Source: JBOGUF01 sp050696075 (GTDB taxonomy: Bacteria > Chloroflexota > Chloroflexia > Thermomicrobiales > UBA6265). Taken from it: a DNA stretch of 26,319 bases. The first letter of the stretch is position 1. Each line of letters starts with the position of its first letter. The position numbers and the translations under genes were made by a program. The stretch lies in the NCBI GenBank assembly GCA_050696075.1, contig JBOGUF010000172.1, positions 1 to 26,319 on the forward strand. Reading direction: 5' to 3'. Of the stretch, positions 20,128-26,319 are shown piece by piece. A model generated the notes under the pieces. It saw only the letters and a list, made by a program, of their open reading frames with translations. It was not told the origin of the DNA and did no database searches.

Positions 20128-21495
20128 CTATGCCGGCGGGTTGACCGAGATCACCACCGGGGCGCGGTGCGGGGCGAGGAGGCACTCCTCCAGGCCGTTG
20201 CCCATCGTTTGCAGCAGCGATTCGAGGCGGTCGGTCAGGTCGCTCAGGGTGAACGACGGGCCGCCGCCGAACGGGACCGTCACGACGTGCAGCGCGAGCG
20301 AGGTCGGGAAGTCGCCGTCGGCGACGATGCGGTGCAGCATCAACCCGCCCAGCTTGCCCAACTCGCTCGGCGTCTCGTACGGATAGATGCGCTGGTTGCG
20401 GGCCGCCAACGGCTTCTTCAACGTGATCCCCGGCAGGCCGGCGCGCAGCCGGGCCGACGTCTCCTCGTGGTAGCGCTTGGCGTCCCCACTCGAGTTGAAG
20501 AAGTTGGTTTGCCCCGAATAGTAGAGGCCGTGACCGGCGACGGCCGGCGCCGACTCCACGAACGGTCCTTCGATGTGGCTCTGGAACCGGACGCTACTGG
20601 CGAGTTGCCGGCGCAGCGCCAGCGTGTCGACCGTGTCGTCCGCCGTCGGGATCGGTTGCCCGTCGCGAATCACGGGCCAGGAGAAGAAGGGCGCGCCGGA
20701 GCCGAAGGTGAAGCCGGGGGTCCATTGGGCGTGGAAGGCGGAGGCGAGGTCCCAGCGCCCGGCGTCCACCAACCGTTCCAACTTCTCGGCCTCGACCTCG
20801 GCCAACGCGAGCGCTTCGTCGATCGTCGGCGTCTTGCCGGTGAAGTCGGCGATGGCCACCGTCACCAGATCCGACTTCGAGCGCGAGGTGAGCACGACCG
20901 CGGCGAACTGGTCGGCGTCGACCGAGGCCAGGATCGCGTGCCGGCCGCTGACCGAGAAGACCTCGATCACGTCGAGGGAGCGGATCGTCGCGCCCTCGTT
21001 TACCGCGTCGCCGCCGGTGCCGAGGGCGGTGGTCAGGCTGAACCAGGCGACGTTGGCGTCGTCCGACGAGGGGAATCCGTGGTGCAGGCAGACCTGGACC
21101 GCGCGCCCGGCCGCCCGCGAGGCATGCTTGGGCTTCGCCAGCGTCGCGGCGTAGCCGAAGGCGAAACCGGAGACGCTCGCTTGTAGGCTGGAGGACCAGC
21201 CCGGCGTATCGCCCGCCGCGAAGAAGACGGCCGGCGGGCCGGTCAATCGGAAGTCGATGCCAAAGTCGGTCAGGCCGGCATCGCCCGGCAGCAGGACGCG
21301 CGCGGCCGGGTTGCCGAGCCCAACCGGGGAGATCGTCCGCGCGGCGGGGCTGATGGCCGCCACCGTGGAAGATGGCGCGAGGTGCGAGCCGGCCAACGCC
21401 GCGGCGAGGCCGCCCGCCAGGCCGCGCAGCGCCCGGCGGCGGGTGATCGGCACGGCCAGCGAACGGACAGCGGTTGGAAAGCGAGGACCGTCCAT
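20128..21495 (-). CDS. Tat-exported protein of unknown function
   Basis: 455-aa protein with a twin-arginine signal: TRRRALRGLAGGLAAALAGS at about residues 18-37, and probable processing near VAA at 46. The mature part has no membrane segments and no motif I recognise. A region around 235-262 is helical and charged (IDEALALAEVEAEKLERLVD), and the C-terminal 100 residues are compact and mixed. The start is an ATG near 21495 with GGAGGT just upstream. It stands alone, divergent from gltX. It may be a surface or lipoprotein-like protein restricted to the lineage; no function is proposed. Confidence 0.85.
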   Translation of the reverse strand: MDGPRFPTAVRSLAVPITRRRALRGLAGGLAAALAGSHLAPSSTVAAISPAARTISPVGLGNPAARVLLPGDAGLTDFGIDFRLTGPPAVFFAAGDTPGWSSSLQASVSGFAFGYAATLAKPKHASRAAGRAVQVCLHHGFPSSDDANVAWFSLTTALGTGGDAVNEGATIRSLDVIEVFSVSGRHAILASVDADQFAAVVLTSRSKSDLVTVAIADFTGKTPTIDEALALAEVEAEKLERLVDAGRWDLASAFHAQWTPGFTFGSGAPFFSWPVIRDGQPIPTADDTVDTLALRRQLASSVRFQSHIEGPFVESAPAVAGHGLYYSGQTNFFNSSGDAKRYHEETSARLRAGLPGITLKKPLAARNQRIYPYETPSELGKLGGLMLHRIVADGDFPTSLALHVVTVPFGGGPSFTLSDLTDRLESLLQTMGNGLEECLLAPHRAPVVISVNPPA

Positions 21496-21719
21496 CGAGG
21501 TACCTCCAGGGATTGCGCACGAAAGCCGTCGCCGCCGGCAGCGGCGGACGGGGAAGGCGAACGGTGGGCGGGCGGCACCCCCTTTCCGATGCCCTACGGG
21601 GACGGAGGCACGACACAGACCTGCCCTGCCTGGTGGCTGGGTACCTTTGTCAACGCACGGAGTGGGTGAGTGGTTTCATCGGGCAGCCGAGCATGGTAGG
21701 TCCCGCCAATGCGCCGGGG

Positions 21720-21725
21720 TATACT
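21720..21725 (+). promoter_or_regulatory. Putative -10 element of gltX
   Basis: TATACT matches the -10 consensus at 5 of 6 positions and lies 46 bp upstream of the chosen gltX start. No clear -35 lies 17 bp upstream. Confidence 0.35.
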
Positions 21726-21771
21726 CCTTACCGGATTTGCCGTTTCGTTGCCTCGGGAGGACCGATCTCGC

Positions 21772-23322
21772 ATGTCGTCCAGTACAGACACGACCGATAC
21801 CGCCGCGCCGGTGGCGCGCGTCCGCTTTGCCCCCAGCCCGACCGGATGGCTCCATATCGGCGGCGGGCGGACTGCCCTCTTTACCTGGCTCTACGCCCAC
21901 GGGCAGGCCAAGCGCGAAGGGAAGGCGGGGGCGTTTCTCCTCCGCATCGAGGACACCGATCAGAAACGGTTCGTCCCCGGCGCCACCGAGGGCATCATGG
22001 AGATTCTGGACTGGTTCGGCCTGACCTGGGAGGAAGGACCCGACAAGGGCGGCCCGCACGCGCCGTATGTCCAAAGCCAGCGGACCGCAATCTACCGCGA
22101 GCACACCGAGCGGCTTATCGCCAGCGGCCACGCCTACCGCTGCTTCTGCACGCCTGAGCGCCTGGAGCGCGTCCGCGAGGAGCAGCGCGCCCGCGACGAA
22201 CCCCCAGGCTACGACCATCATTGCCGTAACCTGCCTCCGGAGGAGATCGCGGCGAAGCTGGCCGAAGGGCTGCCCTATGTCGTCCGCTTCAAGATGCCGC
22301 TCGACGGGGAAACGCTGATTCACGACGTGGTCCGCGGCGAGATCGTCTACCAGAACGCCAACCTCGAGGATCTCGTCCTGCTCAAGTCCGATGGCTTCCC
22401 AACCTACCACCTGGCCAACGTCGTCGATGACCACCTGATGGGAATTACCCTCATCACCCGCGGCCCGGAATGGATCCCGAGCGCGCCCCTCCACATCCGC
22501 CTCTACGAGGCGTTCGGCTGGGAGCCGCCCAAGCTGGTGCATGTGCCGCTGATCCTGGCGCCGGACGGCACACGGCTGGCGAAACGACACGGCGCGACGT
22601 CGATGGAGGAATTCCGCGCCCAGGGCTACTTGCCCGAGGCGCTGATGAACTACGTCGCGCTGCTGGGTTGGAGCTACGACGCGACGACCGAAATCTTCTC
22701 GAAAGCGGACCTGCTGGAGAAGTTCACGATCGAACGCATCAGCCCATCCCCAGCCAAATTCGACCAGGACAAGCTGACCTGGTTCAACCAGTACTACATC
22801 AACCACATCCTGACCCTCGACGACCTGACCGCGCGGGTCATCCCGTTCCTGGCGGAGGCGGGTCTGGTCGAATCAGGGGCGACCGAGTCCACCCATCCAC
22901 AACACGCGGTGGTGCGGGATGCGGTGGCGCTGCTCAAAGATCGGCTGGTGACGCTGGCTGAAGCGCCGGAGTTGATAGGCTACTTTTTGACCGAAGAGCT
23001 GGAGGCGTACGACCCGGCGTTGCTGGTGCCGAAGAAGCTGACCGCCGAGGAGACATCTCAGGCGCTCTCCGCGGCCGAGCGGGCGCTCTCCGGCGTCAAC
23101 ATCGAGGACGAGGCGGCAACCGAGGCGGCGTTACGGGCGCTGGCCGACGAGTTGGGCCTGAAAGCCGGGCAGCTCTTCATGCCGCTCCGCGTCGCCGTCA
23201 CCGGCCGCACCCAGTCGCCCGGTCTCTTCGAGACGATGCGCGCCATCGGCGACCGCCGCTGCCGCGAACGGCTGGCGCGGGCAATTGATCTGTTGCGCGA
23301 ACCGGCGGTCGCTACGTCGTAG
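21772..23322 (+). CDS. gltX: Glutamate--tRNA ligase
   Basis: Class I aminoacyl-tRNA synthetase charging tRNA-Glu (516 aa). Signature motifs: RFAPSPTGWLHIGGGRTALF (18-37, the HIGH-type motif as HIGG), a zinc-site pattern Cys124-x-Cys126 with Tyr147-x3-Cys151, and the KMSKS-type loop as RLAKRHG (268-274, Lys271). GNVVDDHLMG-like and ALLNYVALLGW-like stretches are also present, then the C-terminal anticodon-binding helical domain. An in-frame ATG 63 bp upstream would place the -10 element inside the gene, so the ATG at 21772 with GGGAGG 11 bp before it was chosen. The final codons (Thr-Ser-stop) lie inside the arm of the inverted repeat at 23315-23380. Bacteria without GlnRS use this enzyme in the indirect Gln-tRNA pathway; that cannot be judged here. 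Confidence 0.97.
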   Translation: MSSSTDTTDTAAPVARVRFAPSPTGWLHIGGGRTALFTWLYAHGQAKREGKAGAFLLRIEDTDQKRFVPGATEGIMEILDWFGLTWEEGPDKGGPHAPYVQSQRTAIYREHTERLIASGHAYRCFCTPERLERVREEQRARDEPPGYDHHCRNLPPEEIAAKLAEGLPYVVRFKMPLDGETLIHDVVRGEIVYQNANLEDLVLLKSDGFPTYHLANVVDDHLMGITLITRGPEWIPSAPLHIRLYEAFGWEPPKLVHVPLILAPDGTRLAKRHGATSMEEFRAQGYLPEALMNYVALLGWSYDATTEIFSKADLLEKFTIERISPSPAKFDQDKLTWFNQYYINHILTLDDLTARVIPFLAEAGLVESGATESTHPQHAVVRDAVALLKDRLVTLAEAPELIGYFLTEELEAYDPALLVPKKLTAEETSQALSAAERALSGVNIEDEAATEAALRALADELGLKAGQLFMPLRVAVTGRTQSPGLFETMRAIGDRRCRERLARAIDLLREPAVATS

Positions 23323-23380
23323 GGGAGGGATCCGCGCTGTATTCCGCTTCCCGTCGGGCGCGGATCCCTCCCCTACGACG
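23315..23380. repeat. Inverted-repeat element with 22-bp perfect arms at the gltX stop
   Basis: 23315-23336 is perfectly complementary to 23359-23380, around a 22-nt loop. The arm begins CGTCGTAGGGGAGGG and includes the gltX TAG stop (23320-23322). There is no T-tract. It could end transcription or stabilise the mRNA, but its length and the similar position of other elements suggest a dispersed repeat. Confidence 0.75.
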
Positions 23381-23418
23381 ACGGTGTATGCGCACGCTAG
23401 AACCAACAGGGGAATGCC

Positions 23419-24363
23419 GTGATTATCCTCCTCGTCGCCATGCTTGGCTTCTTCGCCTTCTTTTCGGTTGCCACAGGTGAGTCGACGGAATCATCGGTCG
23501 TAACCGCCGTTGAAGCACCGCCCGCTGTCGCGGTCGCTGCCACGCCCGAGGAGGGCGGCTACGCCCGTCCGGAGTGGCTGGCCGAGCCGGATTGGCTGAT
23601 GGAGCACCTCGGCGATGCGAACGTGACGGTGATCGCCCTGACCCCGCCCTCCAACTTCGGGAGCGGGCACATCCCCGGCGCGGTGCAGATCGACTGGCAG
23701 GATTTGGAGATCGTCGATACCTCCGATCCGGCGATCGAGGCGTGGCAGGGGGAGGTCGAGGCCATCCTGACCAACCTCGGCGTGGAGCGGTCCGACACGG
23801 TCGTGATCTACGATGGCGGCACCCTCTTCGCACCGCGCCTATGGTGGGTCCTGCACCAGCTTGGGCACGAGGACAAGCGGGTCCTCAACGGCGGTCTCGA
23901 CGCCTGGAAGGCGGCCGGCGGCGAAGTTGAGGAGGGCGAGGTCGCCGTCGAGCCGGCCGCCGATCCCTACCGGGGCACGCCGGACGATGCCGCCCTCGCC
24001 ACCCTCGACGAGGTACAGGCGTCGCTCGACGACCCGAACGTGGTCCTGGTCGATGCCCGCACGATCGAGGAGTACGTCGACGGCCACATCCCCGGCGCTT
24101 TGAGTATCCCCTTCACCGACAACGCGGTCGCCGACGACCCGAAGGTCTGGAAGTCGGCCGAGGAGTTGCGGGCGATGTACGACGCGGTCGGCGTCACCGC
24201 CGACAAGCTGGTCATCCCCTATTGCACCACTGGCGTTCGCTCGGCCACGACCTACTTCACCCTCGGCCTGATTGGTTACGACAACATCGCCCTCTACACC
24301 GGCTCCTGGGAGGAGTGGAGCAGCCACCCCGAGTTGCCGACGGCACAAGGGCGGCGACCGTAG
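23419..24363 (+). CDS. Exported rhodanese-type sulfurtransferase (two domains)
   Basis: Thiosulfate or 3-mercaptopyruvate sulfurtransferase-like protein (314 aa). An N-terminal hydrophobic segment (MIILLVAMLGFFAFFSVATG) acts as signal or anchor. Two rhodanese domains follow: the inactive first (about 50-175, GHIPGAVQIDWQDL, VVIYDGG) and the second (about 190-310, VVLVDARTIEEYVDGHIPGA) with the catalytic loop CTTGVR (Cys269 to Arg274). The pattern is that of SseA-type proteins. The start is GTG with AGGGGAA upstream. It sits outside the membrane, so cyanide or thiosulfate detoxification, or sulfur transfer in the envelope, is possible. It stands between gltX and a convergent monooxygenase remnant. 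Confidence 0.93.
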   Translation: MIILLVAMLGFFAFFSVATGESTESSVVTAVEAPPAVAVAATPEEGGYARPEWLAEPDWLMEHLGDANVTVIALTPPSNFGSGHIPGAVQIDWQDLEIVDTSDPAIEAWQGEVEAILTNLGVERSDTVVIYDGGTLFAPRLWWVLHQLGHEDKRVLNGGLDAWKAAGGEVEEGEVAVEPAADPYRGTPDDAALATLDEVQASLDDPNVVLVDARTIEEYVDGHIPGALSIPFTDNAVADDPKVWKSAEELRAMYDAVGVTADKLVIPYCTTGVRSATTYFTLGLIGYDNIALYTGSWEEWSSHPELPTAQGRRP

Positions 24364-24408
24364 CGCCGCTCTATCCCATCAGAATGGCGCGTATTACCGC
24401 TGGTTGAG

Positions 24409-24454
24409 GTTGGTCAGGTTGGTCAGGTTGGCCAGGTTGGCCACGTGGCCAACC
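24409..24454. repeat. 9-bp tandem repeats ending in a 20-bp perfect palindrome
   Basis: Four 9-bp units (GTTGGTCAG twice, GTTGGCCAG, GTTGGCCAC) occupy 24409-24444. The last unit runs into a perfect 20-bp palindrome at 24435-24454 centred on CACGTG. It lies in the convergent gap between the rhodanese and the monooxygenase remnant. Confidence 0.8.
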
Positions 24455-24478
24455 AAGGCCGGGTGGTTTGGCAACGCC

Positions 24479-24498
24479 GGGCGGTTCACGCACCGCCC
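24479..24498. terminator. Hairpin between convergent genes
   Basis: GGGCGGT (24479-24485) pairs with ACCGCCC (24492-24498) around a 6-nt loop, in the convergent gap after the 9-bp repeat array. It could serve as a bidirectional terminator; no T-tract is seen on either strand. Confidence 0.35.
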
Positions 24499-24530
24499 CG
24501 ACGGCGGTAGTCTGGTTGATGCGGCCGGAT

Positions 24531-25307
24531 TTAGCCCTCGGCCGTGGCGGTTTCAACATCGTAGCTCCAGATCCCGTCGAACCGGGCGACGGGTGCCTCC
24601 GGGTCGGCGCTCAGCCGCGCGTCCCGTGCCTGGACCTCCGCCGGGTCCGTCAGTTGCACCAGCCGGCCGGCGTCGCGCGACGCGGCCTGGATGGCGGCGG
24701 TGCGCTCCCGGCGACGGGCTGCGTACGCCTCGATGGCGCGCCGCGGATCGTCGCCGTCCGCCGCGAGGCAGCGTGCCAGCACGAACGCGTCCTCGATGCT
24801 CTGGCTGGCACCTTGGGCCAGGTACGGCAGCATCGGGTGGGCGTCGTCGCCCAGCAACGTCACGCGCCCGCGCGTCCATGTCTCCAGCGGCGGCCGGTCG
24901 AACAGCGCCCACTTGAACACCCGCTCAGTGCCCGCGATCAGCGCGCGCACCTGGGGATGCCACCCCGTGTAGCGTGCCAGCAGCTCGTCGCGGTCGCCGC
25001 GCGCCGACCACGACTCCTCTTGCCAGTCGTCGTCGCTTTGCGTGTTGCCGACCCAGTTCACGAGCCGTCCGGCCGCGACGTAGAAGCACACGAATTGCGC
25101 GCGCGGCCCCCAGAACGAGTGGTGGCGCACCTCCAGCCCGAGCTCGTGCCCGACCGCCGCGGGCGCCAAGCCGCGCCAGGAGATCTGTCGCGACCAGATC
25201 GGTCGGTCCGGTCCCGCGACGTGCTCGCGCACCACCGAGTGGATGCCGTCGGCGCCGACGAGCAACTCGCCCGTCACTTCGCGCCCGTCGGCGAAGCGGG
25301 CCGTCAC
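24531..25307 (-). pseudogene. FAD-dependent monooxygenase, N-terminus missing
   Basis: The C-terminal two thirds of a salicylate hydroxylase-like flavin monooxygenase (258 codons from a GTG). Present: GELLVGADGIHSVVREHVAG (the DG motif) and RVTLLGDDAHPMLPYLAQGA then SQSIEDAFVLARCL (the GD motif, binding FAD). Absent: the N-terminal Rossmann GxGxxG and about 100 residues. The frame upstream carries a TAG at the complement of 25344-25346 and no related sequence. The remaining protein could not bind FAD normally, so this is probably a truncated gene. The frame is otherwise intact, which suggests recent loss. Confidence 0.8.
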
Positions 25308-25343
25308 GGTGCTGTCGCGCTGCTCGGGTGGATAATCCCTCCG

Positions 25344-25448
25344 CTAGTCCATGGGCACTTCCCCTCTCTCCCATGCGCGCGGGCAGGCTCCGGGGTTGGG
25401 GAAGATGCGCACCACTGTCGCGATCCCAGTACGCTCGTTGTGTGCCAT
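25344..25448 (-). other. Short ORF with strong ribosome binding site, probable gene fragment
   Basis: An ATG (complement of 25446-25448) preceded by GGAAGGGG encodes MAHNERTGIATVVRIFPNPG and 14 more residues before TAG. The good ribosome binding site suggests the true start of a gene whose remainder has been lost. The second half of the ORF (25350-25395) resembles intergenic repeat DNA: on the minus strand CCCGCGCGCATGGGAGAGAG is close to part of the element at 4988-5145. No function recognised. Confidence 0.35.
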
Positions 25449-25661
25449 CGTCCCCTTCCTTCGATCCGGTCTGTTGCCACCCGACGATGGCCGCGGTGAC
25501 GAGCGGTCCCGCCATTTACAGAACGTTGCAGACACCACCCAGGAGACGCCCCCTCTATCTATTAAGGCAGCGATCTAGGGCCAAAATGGGACTCAGATTT
25601 CGATTATTGATCATCGTCGTATCATGTCTGACGTATAGCTAGAGTGGTTTGGGTCTGATTC
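25449..25661. other. Rearranged region without a recognisable gene
   Basis: This covers the stretch between the short fragment and the CorA fragment. It is more AT-rich than its surroundings (for example 25550-25640), with stop codons in all frames seen. It probably represents a junction of rearranged DNA. No RNA gene or repeat was identified. Confidence 0.3.
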
Positions 25662-26200
25662 CGCCGCCACAGCAACACCCTCTTCGTCGTGTTGAAGGCC
25701 GCGCGCTATCTCGATCCGCAAGAGATGGTCGACTTCTCGGAGGTGCATGTCGTTGTCGGCGACGACTTCGTAGTGACGGTCCGGCACGGAGACACGCCGA
25801 GCCTGGCGGCGGTACGCCGGCGGATGGAACAGGACCCCGAGCTGCTGCGCCGTGGCCCGCAAGCGATCCTCTACACGATCCTGGACCGGATCGTTGACGA
25901 CTACGGTCCGGTGGTCGCGGGGTTGGAGAACGACCTCGACGAGATCGAAACCGAGGTTTTCAGCGGCAACGCGGGCGTCTCCCGCCGCACCTACGAGCTT
26001 TCACGCGAGGTGATCGAGTTCCAGCGGGCAGTCCAGCCCTTGCCCACGATGCTGGGCAACCTGAACGCCGGGTTCGAGAAGCACGGGGTCGATCCCGCAT
26101 TGCACCGATACGTGCGCGACGTGCAGGACCATGCCATCCAGGTCCAGGAGCAGGTAGCGTCGTATCGCGAGTTGTTGCAGAACATTCTGAGTCTTGAGTT
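25662..26200 (+). pseudogene. CorA-like magnesium/cobalt transporter fragment
   Basis: An internal part of a CorA-family protein. Readable: TLFVVLKAARYLDPQEMVDF, then EVHVVVGDDFVVTVRHGDTP, LRRGPQAILYTILDRIVDDY, NDLDEIETEVF and YRELLQNILS, all characteristic of the CorA cytoplasmic domain and long helix. The N-terminal portion (about 80-90 residues) is missing: a TGA precedes FRRHSNT and no start codon is suitable. The C-terminal membrane segments with the GMN motif are also missing; after NILS the frame continues with unrelated residues to the window end. A decayed or rearranged gene rather than a working transporter. Confidence 0.82.
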
Positions 26201-26238
26201 TGGACAAACGGAGGTATGGACGGGGAAAGCGCGCCGGA

Positions 26239-26319
26239 ATGCGGATCATCGCGGGTATGGACCGCACTCCTCTCCGCCCGCTGGCGCGCTTTCGCGCCGC
26301 ACTCGACCAGAGCGGCCGC
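26239..26319 (+). CDS. Possible start of a gene, cut by window end
   Basis: A frame from ATG 26239 (or ATG 26257) reads MRIIAGMDRTPLRPLARFRA then ALDQSGR to the last base. Its composition is protein-like, but the ribosome binding site is weak and only 27 codons are visible. It could be the 5' end of a gene; no function can be given. Confidence 0.25.
   Translation, partial: MRIIAGMDRTPLRPLARFRAALDQSGR

Overview
The window is high-GC DNA (roughly two thirds G+C by eye) from a bacterium. Twin-arginine export signals on both solute-binding proteins and on a secreted protein, the ABC importer plus Gfo/Idh plus LacI layout, the Rieske and ACMSD-like amidohydrolase genes, and the many short intergenic hairpin repeats look like a Chloroflexota lineage related to the Thermomicrobia. 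That placement is inference from general resemblance; no rRNA is present.

Positions 1-8.2 kb, minus strand: an uptake and catabolism cluster read leftward from about 8.25 kb. In transcription order it holds a Gfo/Idh/MocA oxidoreductase, a small cupin, a family-1 (sugar-type) solute-binding protein, MalF-like and MalG-like permeases, a family-5 (peptide/opine-type) solute-binding protein and a DppB-like permease. No ATPase gene is in the window. A divergent LacI-family regulator (8383-9426) faces the cluster. The intergenic DNA carries two similar palindromes with a central CG, one just downstream of a minus-strand TTGACA-17-TAGGCT promoter and one just ahead of the regulator's ribosome binding site, so the regulator probably controls both the cluster and itself.

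Positions 9.4-14.2 kb: a secreted three-repeat SH3b protein, an overlapping pair of small DUF proteins, then a minus-strand cluster of two paralogous amidohydrolases and a Rieske ferredoxin-like protein.

Positions 14.2-20.1 kb: a region rich in toxin-antitoxin genes. It holds a RES-type toxin broken by an in-frame amber codon, with an intact Xre/MbcA-type antitoxin; a class III aminotransferase; a DinB-family protein; and a tandem array of three Phd/VapB-like antitoxins with two VapC (PIN) toxins. The first antitoxin carries two copies of the C-terminal toxin-binding module, and the first VapC appears to start at CTG.

Positions 20.1-26.3 kb: a Tat-exported protein of unknown function, gltX, a secreted rhodanese, then two damaged genes back to back (an FAD monooxygenase lacking its N-terminus and a CorA fragment lacking both ends). 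The window ends in a GCGGCCGC (NotI) octamer.

The most unusual signal is a family of intercistronic elements in the first 13 kb. They are built from 7-bp tandem units (mostly GGCGTTA/TAACGCC) arranged as inverted arms around a conserved 13-nt loop. They fill the whole space between the stop codon of one gene and the ribosome binding site of the next, and in several genes they supply the stop codon and even the last residues. Other inverted-repeat elements (4988-5145, 11707-11829, 23315-23380) occupy similar positions.
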